Shown here: one piece after another, positions 1-5,739 of the stretch
How the letters are laid out: each line of letters starts with the position of its first letter
Numbering within the stretch: the first letter of the stretch is position 1
Assembly (NCBI GenBank): GCA_019421975.1
Contig: JAHZEE010000058.1
Span: 1 to 8,840, forward strand
Length of the DNA: 8,840 bases
Direction of reading: 5' to 3'
Source of the DNA: Clostridiales bacterium
Lineage (GTDB): Bacteria > Bacillota > Clostridia > Oscillospirales > Oscillospiraceae
Position numbers and translations under genes: made by a program
Notes under the pieces: generated by a model
Database searches by the model: none
Told to the model about the DNA's origin: nothing
What the model saw: the letters and a program-made list of their open reading frames with translations, nothing else

Positions 1-226
1 GCTTCTCCACCTCGCCCACATCCGCCTCGGCCAAGGACTCCAGCGTTGGGAACCGGGCAAACAGGGCCGGCGTGACCTGATTGACGCGGGCGTCGGTGCA
101 CTGGGCAGCCAGCCGCACGGAGATCATCAGCTCATAATCCTTTCGGTACTGCAGGGCGCAGAGCGCCAGAGGGTAGGCCGCCGTCAGTTCATCGAGAATC
201 CCGGCGACACGCGTCTTGATGTCCAT
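1..226 (-). CDS. nth: Endonuclease III (partial, N-terminal 75 residues)
   Basis: Reading leftward from ATG at 226 gives 75 residues that run off the window edge. The family is recognisable from the pattern LDELTAAYP, CALQYRKDYELMISVRLAAQCTDARVNQ (residues 23-50) and VTPALFARFP. This is the usual N-terminal half of the Nth DNA glycosylase/AP lyase, with the helix carrying the AQ-T-DxxVN signature at residues 41-49. The enzyme removes oxidised pyrimidines in base excision repair. The helix-hairpin-helix, the catalytic Lys/Asp and any C-terminal [4Fe-4S] cysteines lie outside the window, so activity cannot be judged. The start is supported by GAGGT at 235-239, 8 nt upstream, and by a divergent promoter at 282-287. 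No internal stop is seen. The gene is divergent from glyA. Confidence 0.9.
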   Translation of the reverse strand, partial: MDIKTRVAGILDELTAAYPLALCALQYRKDYELMISVRLAAQCTDARVNQVTPALFARFPTLESLAEADVGEVEK

Positions 227-278
227 GGTGGAGAACCTCACTTTTCTCGCCCCAATGGTAGCTGGGCGCAGGATTTTC

Positions 279-290
279 TCCATTATACCA
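279..290 (-). promoter_or_regulatory. nth promoter (extended -10)
   Basis: On the minus strand the sequence reads TGG followed by TATAAT (282-287), an exact -10 hexamer with the TGn extension. It lies about 55 bp upstream of the nth start. No convincing -35 is seen at 16-18 bp, which is tolerable for an extended -10 promoter. Confidence 0.6.
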
Positions 291-312
291 CAGGTTTCGA
301 CAAGTTTCCATA

Positions 313-342
313 TTGCATAAGCGGGCGTGGCTCTGCTATAAT
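313..342 (+). promoter_or_regulatory. glyA promoter (extended -10)
   Basis: TGC plus TATAAT (hexamer at 337-342) is a perfect extended -10. A weak -35 candidate, TTGCAT at 313-318, sits 18 bp upstream. The predicted transcript start near 349 leaves a leader of about 35 nt, too short for a glycine riboswitch; none is visible. Confidence 0.65.
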
Positions 343-382
343 AACAAAATAAAACCAAATGTTAGAAAAGGGAGCGATAAGC

Positions 383-1630
383 ATGATTCAGGAAGTAATG
401 AAGTTTCTCGAGCAGGCGGATCCTGAGGTCGGAAGGGCGGTTGCGCTGGAGTATGCGCGGCAGCAGCGGAACATCGAGCTGATTGCCTCGGAGAACATCG
501 TTTCAGAGCCTGTGATGGCGGCCATGGGGTCGGTGCTGACCAATAAATATGCAGAGGGCTACTCCGGCAAGCGGTACTACGGCGGCTGCCAGTGTGTGGA
601 TATCGCAGAGGACCTGGCCATCGCGCGGGCCAAGGAGCTGTTCGGCGCCAACTTTGCCAATGTGCAGCCCCACTCCGGCGCGCAGGCAAACTACGCCGTC
701 TACATGGCGCTGTGCGAGCCGGGCGACACCATTTTGGGGATGAACCTGGACCACGGCGGCCATCTGACCCACGGCAGCCCGGTCAACTTCTCCGGAAAAT
801 ACTATCACATCGTTCCCTACGGCGTGGATGAGAAGACCGGCTACCTCGACTATGACCAGCTGCGGGAGCTGGCGCGGCGGGAGCGGCCCAGGATGATCAT
901 TGCAGGCGCCTCCGCCTACCCCAGGATCATCGACTTTGCGGCCTTCTCGGAGATCGCCAAAGAGGTGGGGGCCTACCTCATGGTGGACATGGCCCACATT
1001 GCGGGCCTCGTGGCGGCGGGGCTGCATCCCAGCCCGGTGCCCTATGCCGATGTGGTGACCACCACCACCCACAAGACCCTGCGCGGGCCCCGCGGCGGCA
1101 TGATCCTCTGCAATGACGAGGCCATCGCAAAGAAAATCAACTCGGCCGTGTTCCCCGGCAGCCAGGGCGGGCCTTTGATGCATGTGATCGCGGCCAAGGC
1201 CGTGGCGCTGGGCGAGGCGCTGCGGCCGGACTTCAAGACCTATCAGCAGCAGGTGGTGAACAACGCCAGGGTGCTGGCGGCGGCGCTGATGGAAAAGGGC
1301 TTCCAGCTGGTCTCCGGCGGCACGGACAACCATCTGATGCTGCTGGATCTGCAGAACTTTGCGGATCTGACCGGCAAGGAGATGGAGCGCCGGCTCGATG
1401 AGGTGTACATCACCGTCAACAAGAACAAGGTGCCGGGCGACCCGCGCAGCCCCTTTGTCACCAGCGGCATCCGGGTCGGCACGCCGGCGGCCACCACCCG
1501 CGGCTTCAAGGAGCCGGAGATGGAGCAAATTGCCCAGTGGATGTACTGGACGGCCACCGATTTTGAAGGCCGGGCAGAGCAGATCCGCAGCGAGGTCAAC
1601 GCGCTGTGCAAGCAGTATCCGCTCTACTGA
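383..1630 (+). CDS. glyA: Serine hydroxymethyltransferase
   Basis: This 415-residue protein matches the usual bacterial SHMT length (about 415-420). It is a cytosolic PLP enzyme that interconverts serine and glycine while loading one-carbon units onto tetrahydrofolate. Visible landmarks are [11 protein letters not shown] (31-41), [15 protein letters not shown] (54-68), the substrate-side QPHSGAQAN (95-103), [13 protein letters not shown] (201-213, Asp202 contacting the PLP ring) and [14 protein letters not shown] (226-239), where Lys231 should form the Schiff base. An in-frame ATG exists at 359, but GGGAG at 370-374 lies 8 nt before the ATG at 383. The upstream ATG has no ribosome site and lies close to the predicted transcript start, so 383 is preferred. 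The gene is first of a likely operon with rarA, 37 bp downstream. No key residue appears missing. Confidence 0.97.
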   Translation: MIQEVMKFLEQADPEVGRAVALEYARQQRNIELIASENIVSEPVMAAMGSVLTNKYAEGYSGKRYYGGCQCVDIAEDLAIARAKELFGANFANVQPHSGAQANYAVYMALCEPGDTILGMNLDHGGHLTHGSPVNFSGKYYHIVPYGVDEKTGYLDYDQLRELARRERPRMIIAGASAYPRIIDFAAFSEIAKEVGAYLMVDMAHIAGLVAAGLHPSPVPYADVVTTTTHKTLRGPRGGMILCNDEAIAKKINSAVFPGSQGGPLMHVIAAKAVALGEALRPDFKTYQQQVVNNARVLAAALMEKGFQLVSGGTDNHLMLLDLQNFADLTGKEMERRLDEVYITVNKNKVPGDPRSPFVTSGIRVGTPAATTRGFKEPEMEQIAQWMYWTATDFEGRAEQIRSEVNALCKQYPLY

Positions 1631-1667
1631 GTGGAATGCGCAGACCGGCAGGAAAGGAGGTGGCGGG

Positions 1668-2930
1668 ATGTATCGTCCCCTGGCGGATGAGCTTCGTCCG
1701 CAAACATTGGAGGATGTGTGCGGCCAGCGCCATATTTTGGGCGCGGATGGGCTGCTGCGGAGGATTGTGGAGTCCGGCAACATCCCCAATCTGATCTTCT
1801 ACGGCCCGTCCGGCACGGGCAAGACCACGGTCGCCAACATCATCGCGGCCCAGACCCAGAGGACGCTGTACAAGCTGAACGCCACGACGGCGGGCCTGTC
1901 CGACATCAAGGAGATTGTCAGCCAGCTGGACACCTTTTTGGCGCCGGGCGGCGCGCTGCTGTATCTCGATGAGATCCAGTATTTTACAAAAAAACAGCAG
2001 CAGTCGCTGCTGGAATTTATCGAAAACGGCAAGATCACCCTGATCGCCTCCACCACGGAAAACCCCTATTTCTATGTGTACAACGCCATCCTCTCCCGGT
2101 CCACCGTGTTTGAGTTCAAGCCGGTGGAGCCGGAGGAGGTCATGGCCGCCATCGGGCGGGCTGTGGCCTATCTGGAGCAGAGGGACCACTTCACCGCCCA
2201 GGCGGAGCCCGGGGCGCTGGAGCATGTGGCGATGGCCTGCGGCGGGGATGTGCGAAAGGCCATGAACGCGGTGGAGCTGCTGTGTTCCGCAGGCCGTCGC
2301 GACGGGGCGGTCATCCGGATCACCAAGCAGGACGCGCTGGCCCTCTCCCAGCGCTCCGCCATGCGGTATGACAAGGACGGCGATGAGCACTACGACCTGG
2401 TCTCGGCCCTGCAGAAGTCGGTGCGTGGCTCCGACCCGGACGCGGCGGTGCACTATCTGGCGCGGCTGCTGGAGAGTGGCGACCTGCTCGCCCCCTGCCG
2501 GCGGATGCTGGTGATGGCGGCGGAGGATGTGGGGCTGGCATACCCGCAGATCATCCCCATTGTCAAGGCCTGTGTGGACACGGCGCTCCAGGTGGGGCTG
2601 CCGGAGGCCCAGATCCCGCTCTCAGACGCGGTGGTGCTCATGGCCACCGCGCCCAAATCCAACTCCGGCTGTCTGGCCATTGAGGCGGCCATGCGGGATG
2701 TGAAGCGGGGAAAGACCGGCTCCATCCCGCGCCAGCTGCAGAATATGCACTACGACGGCACCGGCTTTGAGCGGGAGCAGGGGTATCTGTATCCGCACAA
2801 TTTTCAGAACCACTGGGTCAAGCAGCAGTATCTGCCGGACGAGCTGGTGGGGACACAGTACTATGTATACGGGGAAAACAAGACGGAACAGGCGGCCAAG
2901 CGGTACTGGGACGAGATTAAAAAAGAGTGA
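1668..2930 (+). CDS. rarA: RarA/MgsA-like AAA+ ATPase (replication-associated recombination protein A)
   Basis: This 420-residue AAA+ ATPase belongs to the RarA/MgsA/WRNIP1 clade, which is clamp-loader-like and acts at stalled replication forks. It shows YRPLADELRPQTLEDVCGQ at residues 2-20, Walker A GPSGTGKTT (46-54, Lys52), Walker B LLYLDEIQYF (97-106), then the sensor-1 stretch IASTTENPYF and the arginine-finger segment AILSRS. The C-terminal part (DGDEHYDLVSALQKSVRGSDPDAA, RMLVMAAEDVGLA, PKSNS) is the family's tetramerisation region, and the length is normal. Walker B reads DEIQYF where textbook RarA has DEIHRF, so this may be a clostridial RarA-like paralogue rather than the strict orthologue. 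The open frame extends upstream to 1398, but AAAGGAGGT at 1653-1661, 6 nt before ATG 1668, fixes the start. It is co-transcribed with glyA and its end overlaps the convergent S1-domain gene by 14 bp. Confidence 0.92.
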   Translation: MYRPLADELRPQTLEDVCGQRHILGADGLLRRIVESGNIPNLIFYGPSGTGKTTVANIIAAQTQRTLYKLNATTAGLSDIKEIVSQLDTFLAPGGALLYLDEIQYFTKKQQQSLLEFIENGKITLIASTTENPYFYVYNAILSRSTVFEFKPVEPEEVMAAIGRAVAYLEQRDHFTAQAEPGALEHVAMACGGDVRKAMNAVELLCSAGRRDGAVIRITKQDALALSQRSAMRYDKDGDEHYDLVSALQKSVRGSDPDAAVHYLARLLESGDLLAPCRRMLVMAAEDVGLAYPQIIPIVKACVDTALQVGLPEAQIPLSDAVVLMATAPKSNSGCLAIEAAMRDVKRGKTGSIPRQLQNMHYDGTGFEREQGYLYPHNFQNHWVKQQYLPDELVGTQYYVYGENKTEQAAKRYWDEIKKE

Positions 2931-3816
2931 GCGCACTGGCAGGACTGTACTGCCAGCTGCTCAGGTGCTCGCCCACCTCAAAGTACTCGACCGGCGGCTG
3001 TGAGAGCAGCGCCCGCTCCAGCTTTTTGAGGACGATTAGCTTGATCTTCTGCTTCTGCGGCAAGATGGCCTTGATGTAGACGGAGACAGCGTCGCCCTCA
3101 TCGAGGTCTGCGCGGGGCTCGGCAAGGCCGGAGAGGTTGGGCGCCAGCTCAATAAAAAGGCCGTAGTCCTTTTTGCTGCGCACGATGCCGGTCACGGTCT
3201 GGCCCGCCTGGAAGGCGGCGGCGTTCTGCGCCCAGGTGCCCAGCAGCTCCTTGTGGCTGAGCGTCACCCGGCCGGTGTCCGGGTCGAGAGACTGGAGAAT
3301 GACGAAAATCTGCTGGCCCTCCCGGAGCCGCTCCTGGCTGTGGTGGATCCGGGAGACGGAGATGTTTTCAATCCCCAAAAGGCCGACCAGCCCGCAGCCG
3401 ATGTCGCAGAACGCGCCGAACCGGGTGGGGTTGGTGACAATGGCGGGCAGAATGTCGCCGGTATGGCGCTGGGCAAACAGCGCGTCACGGGCCTGGAGCT
3501 GCGCGGCGCGGCGGGAGAGCAGGACGGGATTTGCCGCGGCGTTGGTGACCTGAAAGCAGATGGGCCGGCCGACCCGGGAGAGGATGGCCACATCCCGGAC
3601 GGCGCCCTCCGCGACGCCGATTGCGGTTTCTTCATATGGAATGAGGCCGGTGGTGCTGCCGAGATTGACGACCAGGTTGTGTTGGGCATCGCACATGGTG
3701 ACAATCGCCTCTAAAATGGTCCCCTCCTGCTGCGCGCGGTCCAGCTCCGGCTGCGAATAGCGGGGGAGCTGCTCTGCACTATGTAACATCAGCCCTTCCG
3801 GCAGATACTGCTGCAT
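2917..3816 (-). CDS. S1 RNA-binding domain protein (three S1 repeats, RpsA-like)
   Basis: This 299-residue soluble protein appears built from three OB-fold S1 repeats: a divergent one at about 31-103 (ILEAIVTMCDAQHNLVVNLG), a clear one at about 119-193 (GDILPAIVTNPTRFGAFCDIG, then LREGQQIFVILQSLDPDTGRVTLSHKELLGTW), and a third at about 204-263 (QTVTGIVRSKKDYGLFIEL, LSGLAEP). The second and third keep the G-A/L-F-x-D/E-L/I core and the spaced gain of a basic strand. The family binds single-stranded RNA. Clostridia carry such shortened S1-like proteins besides or instead of full ribosomal S1; which role applies here cannot be read from sequence. An upstream in-frame ATG at 3891 lies inside a hairpin, whereas AAAGGAGG at 3824-3831 sits 7 nt before ATG 3816, so the latter is the start. 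The end overlaps convergent rarA. Confidence 0.88.
   Translation of the reverse strand: MQQYLPEGLMLHSAEQLPRYSQPELDRAQQEGTILEAIVTMCDAQHNLVVNLGSTTGLIPYEETAIGVAEGAVRDVAILSRVGRPICFQVTNAAANPVLLSRRAAQLQARDALFAQRHTGDILPAIVTNPTRFGAFCDIGCGLVGLLGIENISVSRIHHSQERLREGQQIFVILQSLDPDTGRVTLSHKELLGTWAQNAAAFQAGQTVTGIVRSKKDYGLFIELAPNLSGLAEPRADLDEGDAVSVYIKAILPQKQKIKLIVLKKLERALLSQPPVEYFEVGEHLSSWQYSPASALTLF
2936..2956 (-). terminator. Possible hairpin near the rarA/S1 convergent ends
   Basis: CTGGCAG (2936-2942) and CTGCCAG (2950-2956) form a perfect 7-bp stem with a 7-nt loop inside the last codons of the S1 gene. On the minus strand a run of six T follows only after about 11 nt, so it is a poor intrinsic terminator. 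It could still slow or process the convergent transcripts. Confidence 0.3.
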
Positions 3817-3853
3817 ATGACAGCCTCCTTTTTGATCTGAAGTAATACAGTAT

Positions 3854-3891
3854 ATGCAAGACATTCCCGCGTGGGCAGGAATGTCTTGCAT
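3854..3891 (-). terminator. 14-bp perfect stem hairpin after the small unknown gene
   Basis: ATGCAAGACATTCC (3854-3867) and GGAATGTCTTGCAT (3878-3891) are perfect complements around a 10-nt loop. The hairpin begins at the stop codon of the unknown gene and ends about 22 nt before the S1 gene's ribosome site. Neither side has a proper T-run (the minus strand continues ATACTGTATTAC), so it may be a weak terminator, an attenuator between the two genes, or an mRNA-stabilising or processing element. Confidence 0.55.
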
Positions 3892-4202
3892 CAGGACAAA
3901 ATGATTCCGCCGCAGCGGAAGATGATGGCGCGCGCCTGCATCACCTGGTCCGGCTCTGCGGACAGGGAGAGCAGCACCCGGCGCGGCGCCTGGGGAGGCG
4001 GCTGGAACATGGGCAGCGCATGCTGGCCCGGCAGGATGGCCGAGGGGGCCGGCGGCGGGTTGATGGTATAGGGATAGGGCACAAAGGACGGCTGTGTTTT
4101 TGGGCTGCTCTGAGAGGCCGGAATCCCCCGCTGGCGCAGCAGGTTGACGGCCCGCGCAGCGGCGTAGCAGCTTTCAAAGGACGCGGAAATCATTAAAGAC
4201 AT
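3891..4202 (-). CDS. Small protein of unknown function with proline-rich centre
   Basis: I do not recognise this 103-residue protein. The N-terminal part (MISASFESCYAAARAVNLLRQRGIP) looks like a short strand followed by an amphipathic helix and a turn. A proline-rich, presumably flexible stretch (about residues 31-72, with PYPYTINPPPAPSA and QPPPQAPRR) follows. The C-terminal part (VLLSLSAEPDQVMQARAIIFRCGG) again looks like strand, helix and Gly-Gly turn. The two strand-helix units resemble halves of a small alpha/beta (ferredoxin-like) domain; that is inference only. No signal peptide or membrane segment is seen. A TTG at 4208 could extend it by two residues, but AGGAG at 4212-4216 is 9 nt from ATG 4202 and only 3 nt from that TTG. 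It lies upstream of the S1 gene on the same strand and is divergent from the DUF951 gene. Confidence 0.7.
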   Translation of the reverse strand: MSLMISASFESCYAAARAVNLLRQRGIPASQSSPKTQPSFVPYPYTINPPPAPSAILPGQHALPMFQPPPQAPRRVLLSLSAEPDQVMQARAIIFRCGGIILS

Positions 4203-4255
4203 GCTCAATCACTCCTGGGGATAGTTTTTTCCAATCCAGGTTAGATTATTCCAAA

Positions 4256-4271
4256 GAGGTGAACGGATTTG
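4256..4271 (+). promoter_or_regulatory. Ribosome site and TTG start of the DUF951 gene
   Basis: GAGGTG at 4256-4261 stands 7 nt before TTG (4269-4271). The nearby ATG at 4273 is out of frame, so the TTG is the only well-placed start. Confidence 0.65.
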
Positions 4272-4469
4272 GATGTTCAATTGGGGGATATTTTGGTCAT
4301 GAAAAAGCCGCACCCGTGCGGCGCGGTGGAGTGGAAGGTGCTGCGCACCGGGATGGACTTCCGCCTGCGCTGCGCCGGCTGCGGGCATGAGGTTTTGCTG
4401 CCGCGCGCCAAGGCGGAAAAAAACATCCGGCAGATTGTGCGCGGGGAGACTGTGATCAAGCCCGGCTAG
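4269..4469 (+). CDS. DUF951 family small protein
   Basis: This 66-residue protein carries the hallmark DUF951 sequence: GDILVMKKPHPCG (6-18), EWKVLRTGMDFRLRCAGCGHEVLLPR (21-46) and a basic tail. Its function is not established. Cys17, Cys35, Cys38 and His40 are placed so that they could bind one metal ion, and the body looks like a small beta-rich domain; metal binding is inference. The family is widespread in Firmicutes as a single-copy short gene, and the length here is typical. It starts with TTG (see the ribosome-site entry), so ATG-only callers could miss it. It is divergent from the unknown gene, with only 66 bp between starts, so the promoters must be compact; I could not define them. 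The repeat block begins just after its stop. Confidence 0.88.
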   Translation: MDVQLGDILVMKKPHPCGAVEWKVLRTGMDFRLRCAGCGHEVLLPRAKAEKNIRQIVRGETVIKPG

Positions 4470-4484
4470 CATATGCTGATTCCA

Positions 4485-4543
4485 CCGCGCCGTCCGCTTT
4501 GCGCCCAGTCGCCTGTGGCGCTTGGGTGAAGCGGACGGCGCGG
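4485..4543. repeat. Large GC-rich hairpin repeat
   Basis: CCGCGCCGTCCGCTT (4485-4499) is exactly complementary to AAGCGGACGGCGCGG (4529-4543). The 29 nt between them continue pairing imperfectly (CCCA with TGGG) up to a terminal CGCC-TGT-GGCG hairpin at 4510-4520. The whole 59 nt can therefore fold into one long rod. No T-run follows on either strand, so it does not look like a simple terminator. Confidence 0.75.
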
Positions 4544-4558
4544 GAGGGGAGAAGCGGC

Positions 4559-4718
4559 CACCTCTCCGCCGCCTGCGGCGGCACCTCCCCTCAAGGGGAG
4601 GCTTTGGGGCCTGCACAGCACCAAAAAAGGCTCCCCTTGAGGGTCGCACAGTCCGGGGGACTGTGCGATGAAAATTCAAATACCTCAAGTGGCTGGCCGC
4701 GAAGCGGACTGAGAGGTG
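4559..4718. repeat. Facing pair of palindromic repeat units
   Basis: The left copy reads inward from CACCTCTC (4559-4566) through the hairpins GCCGCC-TGC-GGCGGC (4568-4582) and CCTCCCCT-CA-AGGGGAGG (4584-4601) to CTTTGG. The right copy is the same plan inverted: CCAAAAAAGGCTCCCCTTGAGGG (4621-4643), a small CCGC-GAA-GCGG hairpin (4697-4707) and GAGAGGTG (4711-4718), the exact complement of the left end. The right copy carries about 40 extra bases. Such CACCTCTC...CTCAAGGGGAG units resemble dispersed repeats I know from Oscillospiraceae genomes; that link is from memory, not a search. Confidence 0.7.
4636..4689. repeat. Hairpin insert within the right repeat copy
   Basis: TCGCACAGTCC (4644-4654), loop GGG, and GGACTGTGCGA (4658-4668) make a perfect 11-bp stem. 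It is bracketed by CTTGAGG (4636-4642) and CCTCAAG (4683-4689), a second 7-bp inverted pair. The left repeat copy lacks this segment, so it appears to be a nested insertion or a longer variant of the repeat. Confidence 0.65.
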
Positions 4719-4742
4719 TCCGTCTTTCCGACAAAAAACAGA

Positions 4743-4764
4743 CCGCCAAGGGCGGAGAAGGAGA
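4743..4764 (+). promoter_or_regulatory. Small hairpin touching the radical SAM ribosome site
   Basis: CCGCC-AAG-GGCGG (4743-4755) forms a 5-bp GC hairpin two bases before the ribosome site AAGGAGA (4758-4764). It could modestly shape ribosome access; a regulatory role is speculative. Confidence 0.3.
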
Positions 4765-4769
4765 ACGAT

Positions 4770-5639
4770 ATGCGCTACGAAGGCGATATTTACCGGCCGC
4801 CTGGCGAGGGAAGAAGCTTTCTGCTCCAGGCAACTGTGGGGTGCAGCCACAATACCTGCACCTTCTGCGAAATGTACAAACGAAAAAAATTTCATCTGCG
4901 GCCCCTGCAGGATGTCCTGGCGGATATCGAGGAGGTGGCCGGGCTCTACAACCGCTTTGAGAAGATCTTCATCTGTGACGGCGACGCGCTCATCATGCCG
5001 ATGAAGAGCCTGCTGGCGATTTTGGAGGCGCTCCGGGCCTCCTTTCCCCATGCGCGCCTGATCTCCTGCTACGCCGGCCCGCAGAGCATTCTGCTGAAAA
5101 CGCCGGAGGAGCTGAAAACGCTGCGGGAGGCGGGGCTGGGCCGGGTCTACCTGGGGGTGGAGTCCGGCTCCGACGAGGTGCTGCGCCATGTGAAAAAGGG
5201 CGTGGATGCGGCGACCATGCTGCGCGCGGGCCTGCAGGCCAAGGCGGCGGGGCTGGATCTGTGGACCATGGTCATCATCGGCCTGGGCGGCCGCAGCGGC
5301 TCGAAGGAGCACATTCAAAAGACGGTGGAGCTGATCAACCAGATGCAGCCCAACCACCTGTCCGCGCTGAATCTGATGACGGTGCCGGGCACGGAGCTGT
5401 ACGACGAGGTGGTGCGCGGGGAATTTCAGGAGATCACGGCGGTACAGAGCCTGCAGGAGACGCGGGATCTGGTCGCGGGGATCGAGGCGGAGCACATCCA
5501 CTTCACCTCGGATCACGCCTCCAACTATCTGCCCCTCAAGGGCACGCTGAGCCAGGACCGGGACCGGATGCTGAAGCTGCTTGATGGCGCTTTGGCGGGA
5601 ACGGTGGGAGTCCGAAGTGAATATATGCGGGGACTGTAA
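4770..5639 (+). CDS. Radical SAM protein with CX4CX2C cluster motif
   Basis: This 289-residue radical SAM enzyme presumably binds one [4Fe-4S] cluster and cleaves S-adenosylmethionine. The cluster cysteines sit in TVGCSHNTCTFCEMYK: Cys25, Cys30 and Cys33, spaced CX4CX2C rather than the canonical CX3CX2C, as in a subset of COG1032-type proteins. Further TIM-barrel elements are FICDGDALIM (the GGE-like SAM-binding region), RLISCYAGPQSI, YLGVESGSDEVLRHVKKG, and DLWTMVIIGLGG. No B12-binding or TRAM domain and no long C-terminal cluster domain are present, so it is not MiaB, and the substrate is unknown. A GTG at 4716 would extend it by 18 residues into the repeat, but AAGGAG at 4758-4763, 6 nt from ATG 4770, marks the start. 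It appears monocistronic: a repeat block lies before it and a strong terminator after it. Confidence 0.9.
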   Translation: MRYEGDIYRPPGEGRSFLLQATVGCSHNTCTFCEMYKRKKFHLRPLQDVLADIEEVAGLYNRFEKIFICDGDALIMPMKSLLAILEALRASFPHARLISCYAGPQSILLKTPEELKTLREAGLGRVYLGVESGSDEVLRHVKKGVDAATMLRAGLQAKAAGLDLWTMVIIGLGGRSGSKEHIQKTVELINQMQPNHLSALNLMTVPGTELYDEVVRGEFQEITAVQSLQETRDLVAGIEAEHIHFTSDHASNYLPLKGTLSQDRDRMLKLLDGALAGTVGVRSEYMRGL

Positions 5640-5653
5640 AATCCCCCCGACAA

Positions 5654-5692
5654 GAGGTCGCAATTCCAGCCGGAATTGCGACCTCATTTTTA
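5654..5692 (+). terminator. Strong intrinsic terminator after the radical SAM gene
   Basis: GAGGTCGCAATTCC (5654-5667), loop AGCC, and GGAATTGCGACCTC (5672-5685) form a perfect 14-bp stem followed by ATTTTTATT. It starts 14 nt after the radical SAM stop and isolates spoIIGA from upstream transcription. Confidence 0.93.
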
Positions 5693-5696
5693 TTCG

Positions 5697-5726
5697 TTCT
5701 GTTCTATACTTTGTCCCAGAACAGAA
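5697..5726 (+). promoter_or_regulatory. Perfect 9-bp inverted repeat over the spoIIGA promoter/leader
   Basis: TTCTGTTCT (5697-5705) and AGAACAGAA (5718-5726) are exact complements with a 12-nt spacer. A -10-like TATACT (5705-5710) lies at the left arm and spacer, and the right arm runs into the spoIIGA ribosome site AAAGGGG (5725-5731). It could be a dimeric repressor/activator operator or a leader hairpin. It does not resemble the TGTCGAA Spo0A box. No good -35 stands at 17 bp; TTGCGA at 5676-5681 would imply a 23-bp spacer, loosely reminiscent of the long spacer of the Bacillus spoIIG promoter. Confidence 0.5.
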
Positions 5727-5739
5727 AGGGGCGGTGCGA

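Larger units (their letters stand above)
4470..4769. other. Gene-free interval filled with palindromic repeats
   Basis: This interval of 300 bp lies between the DUF951 and radical SAM genes. Open frames crossing it are low-complexity by-products of the repeats, with no ribosome site or recognisable protein pattern. It holds one large hairpin, two facing repeat copies, and a further hairpin within the second copy, listed separately. No RNA gene is recognised. Confidence 0.75.

Noticed and set aside
503..1789. Long minus-strand open frame opposite glyA
   Set aside because: It is antisense to an unmistakable glyA, has His/Arg/Gly-rich composition typical of shadow frames in GC-rich genes, and matches no family pattern.
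4485..4718. Repeat block considered as a CRISPR array
   Set aside because: The units are inverted, unequal and not regularly spaced by unique spacers, and no cas gene is nearby.
4499..4960. Plus-strand open frame running through the repeat block
   Set aside because: No ribosome site, translation follows the repeat sequence, and it continues out of frame into the radical SAM gene.
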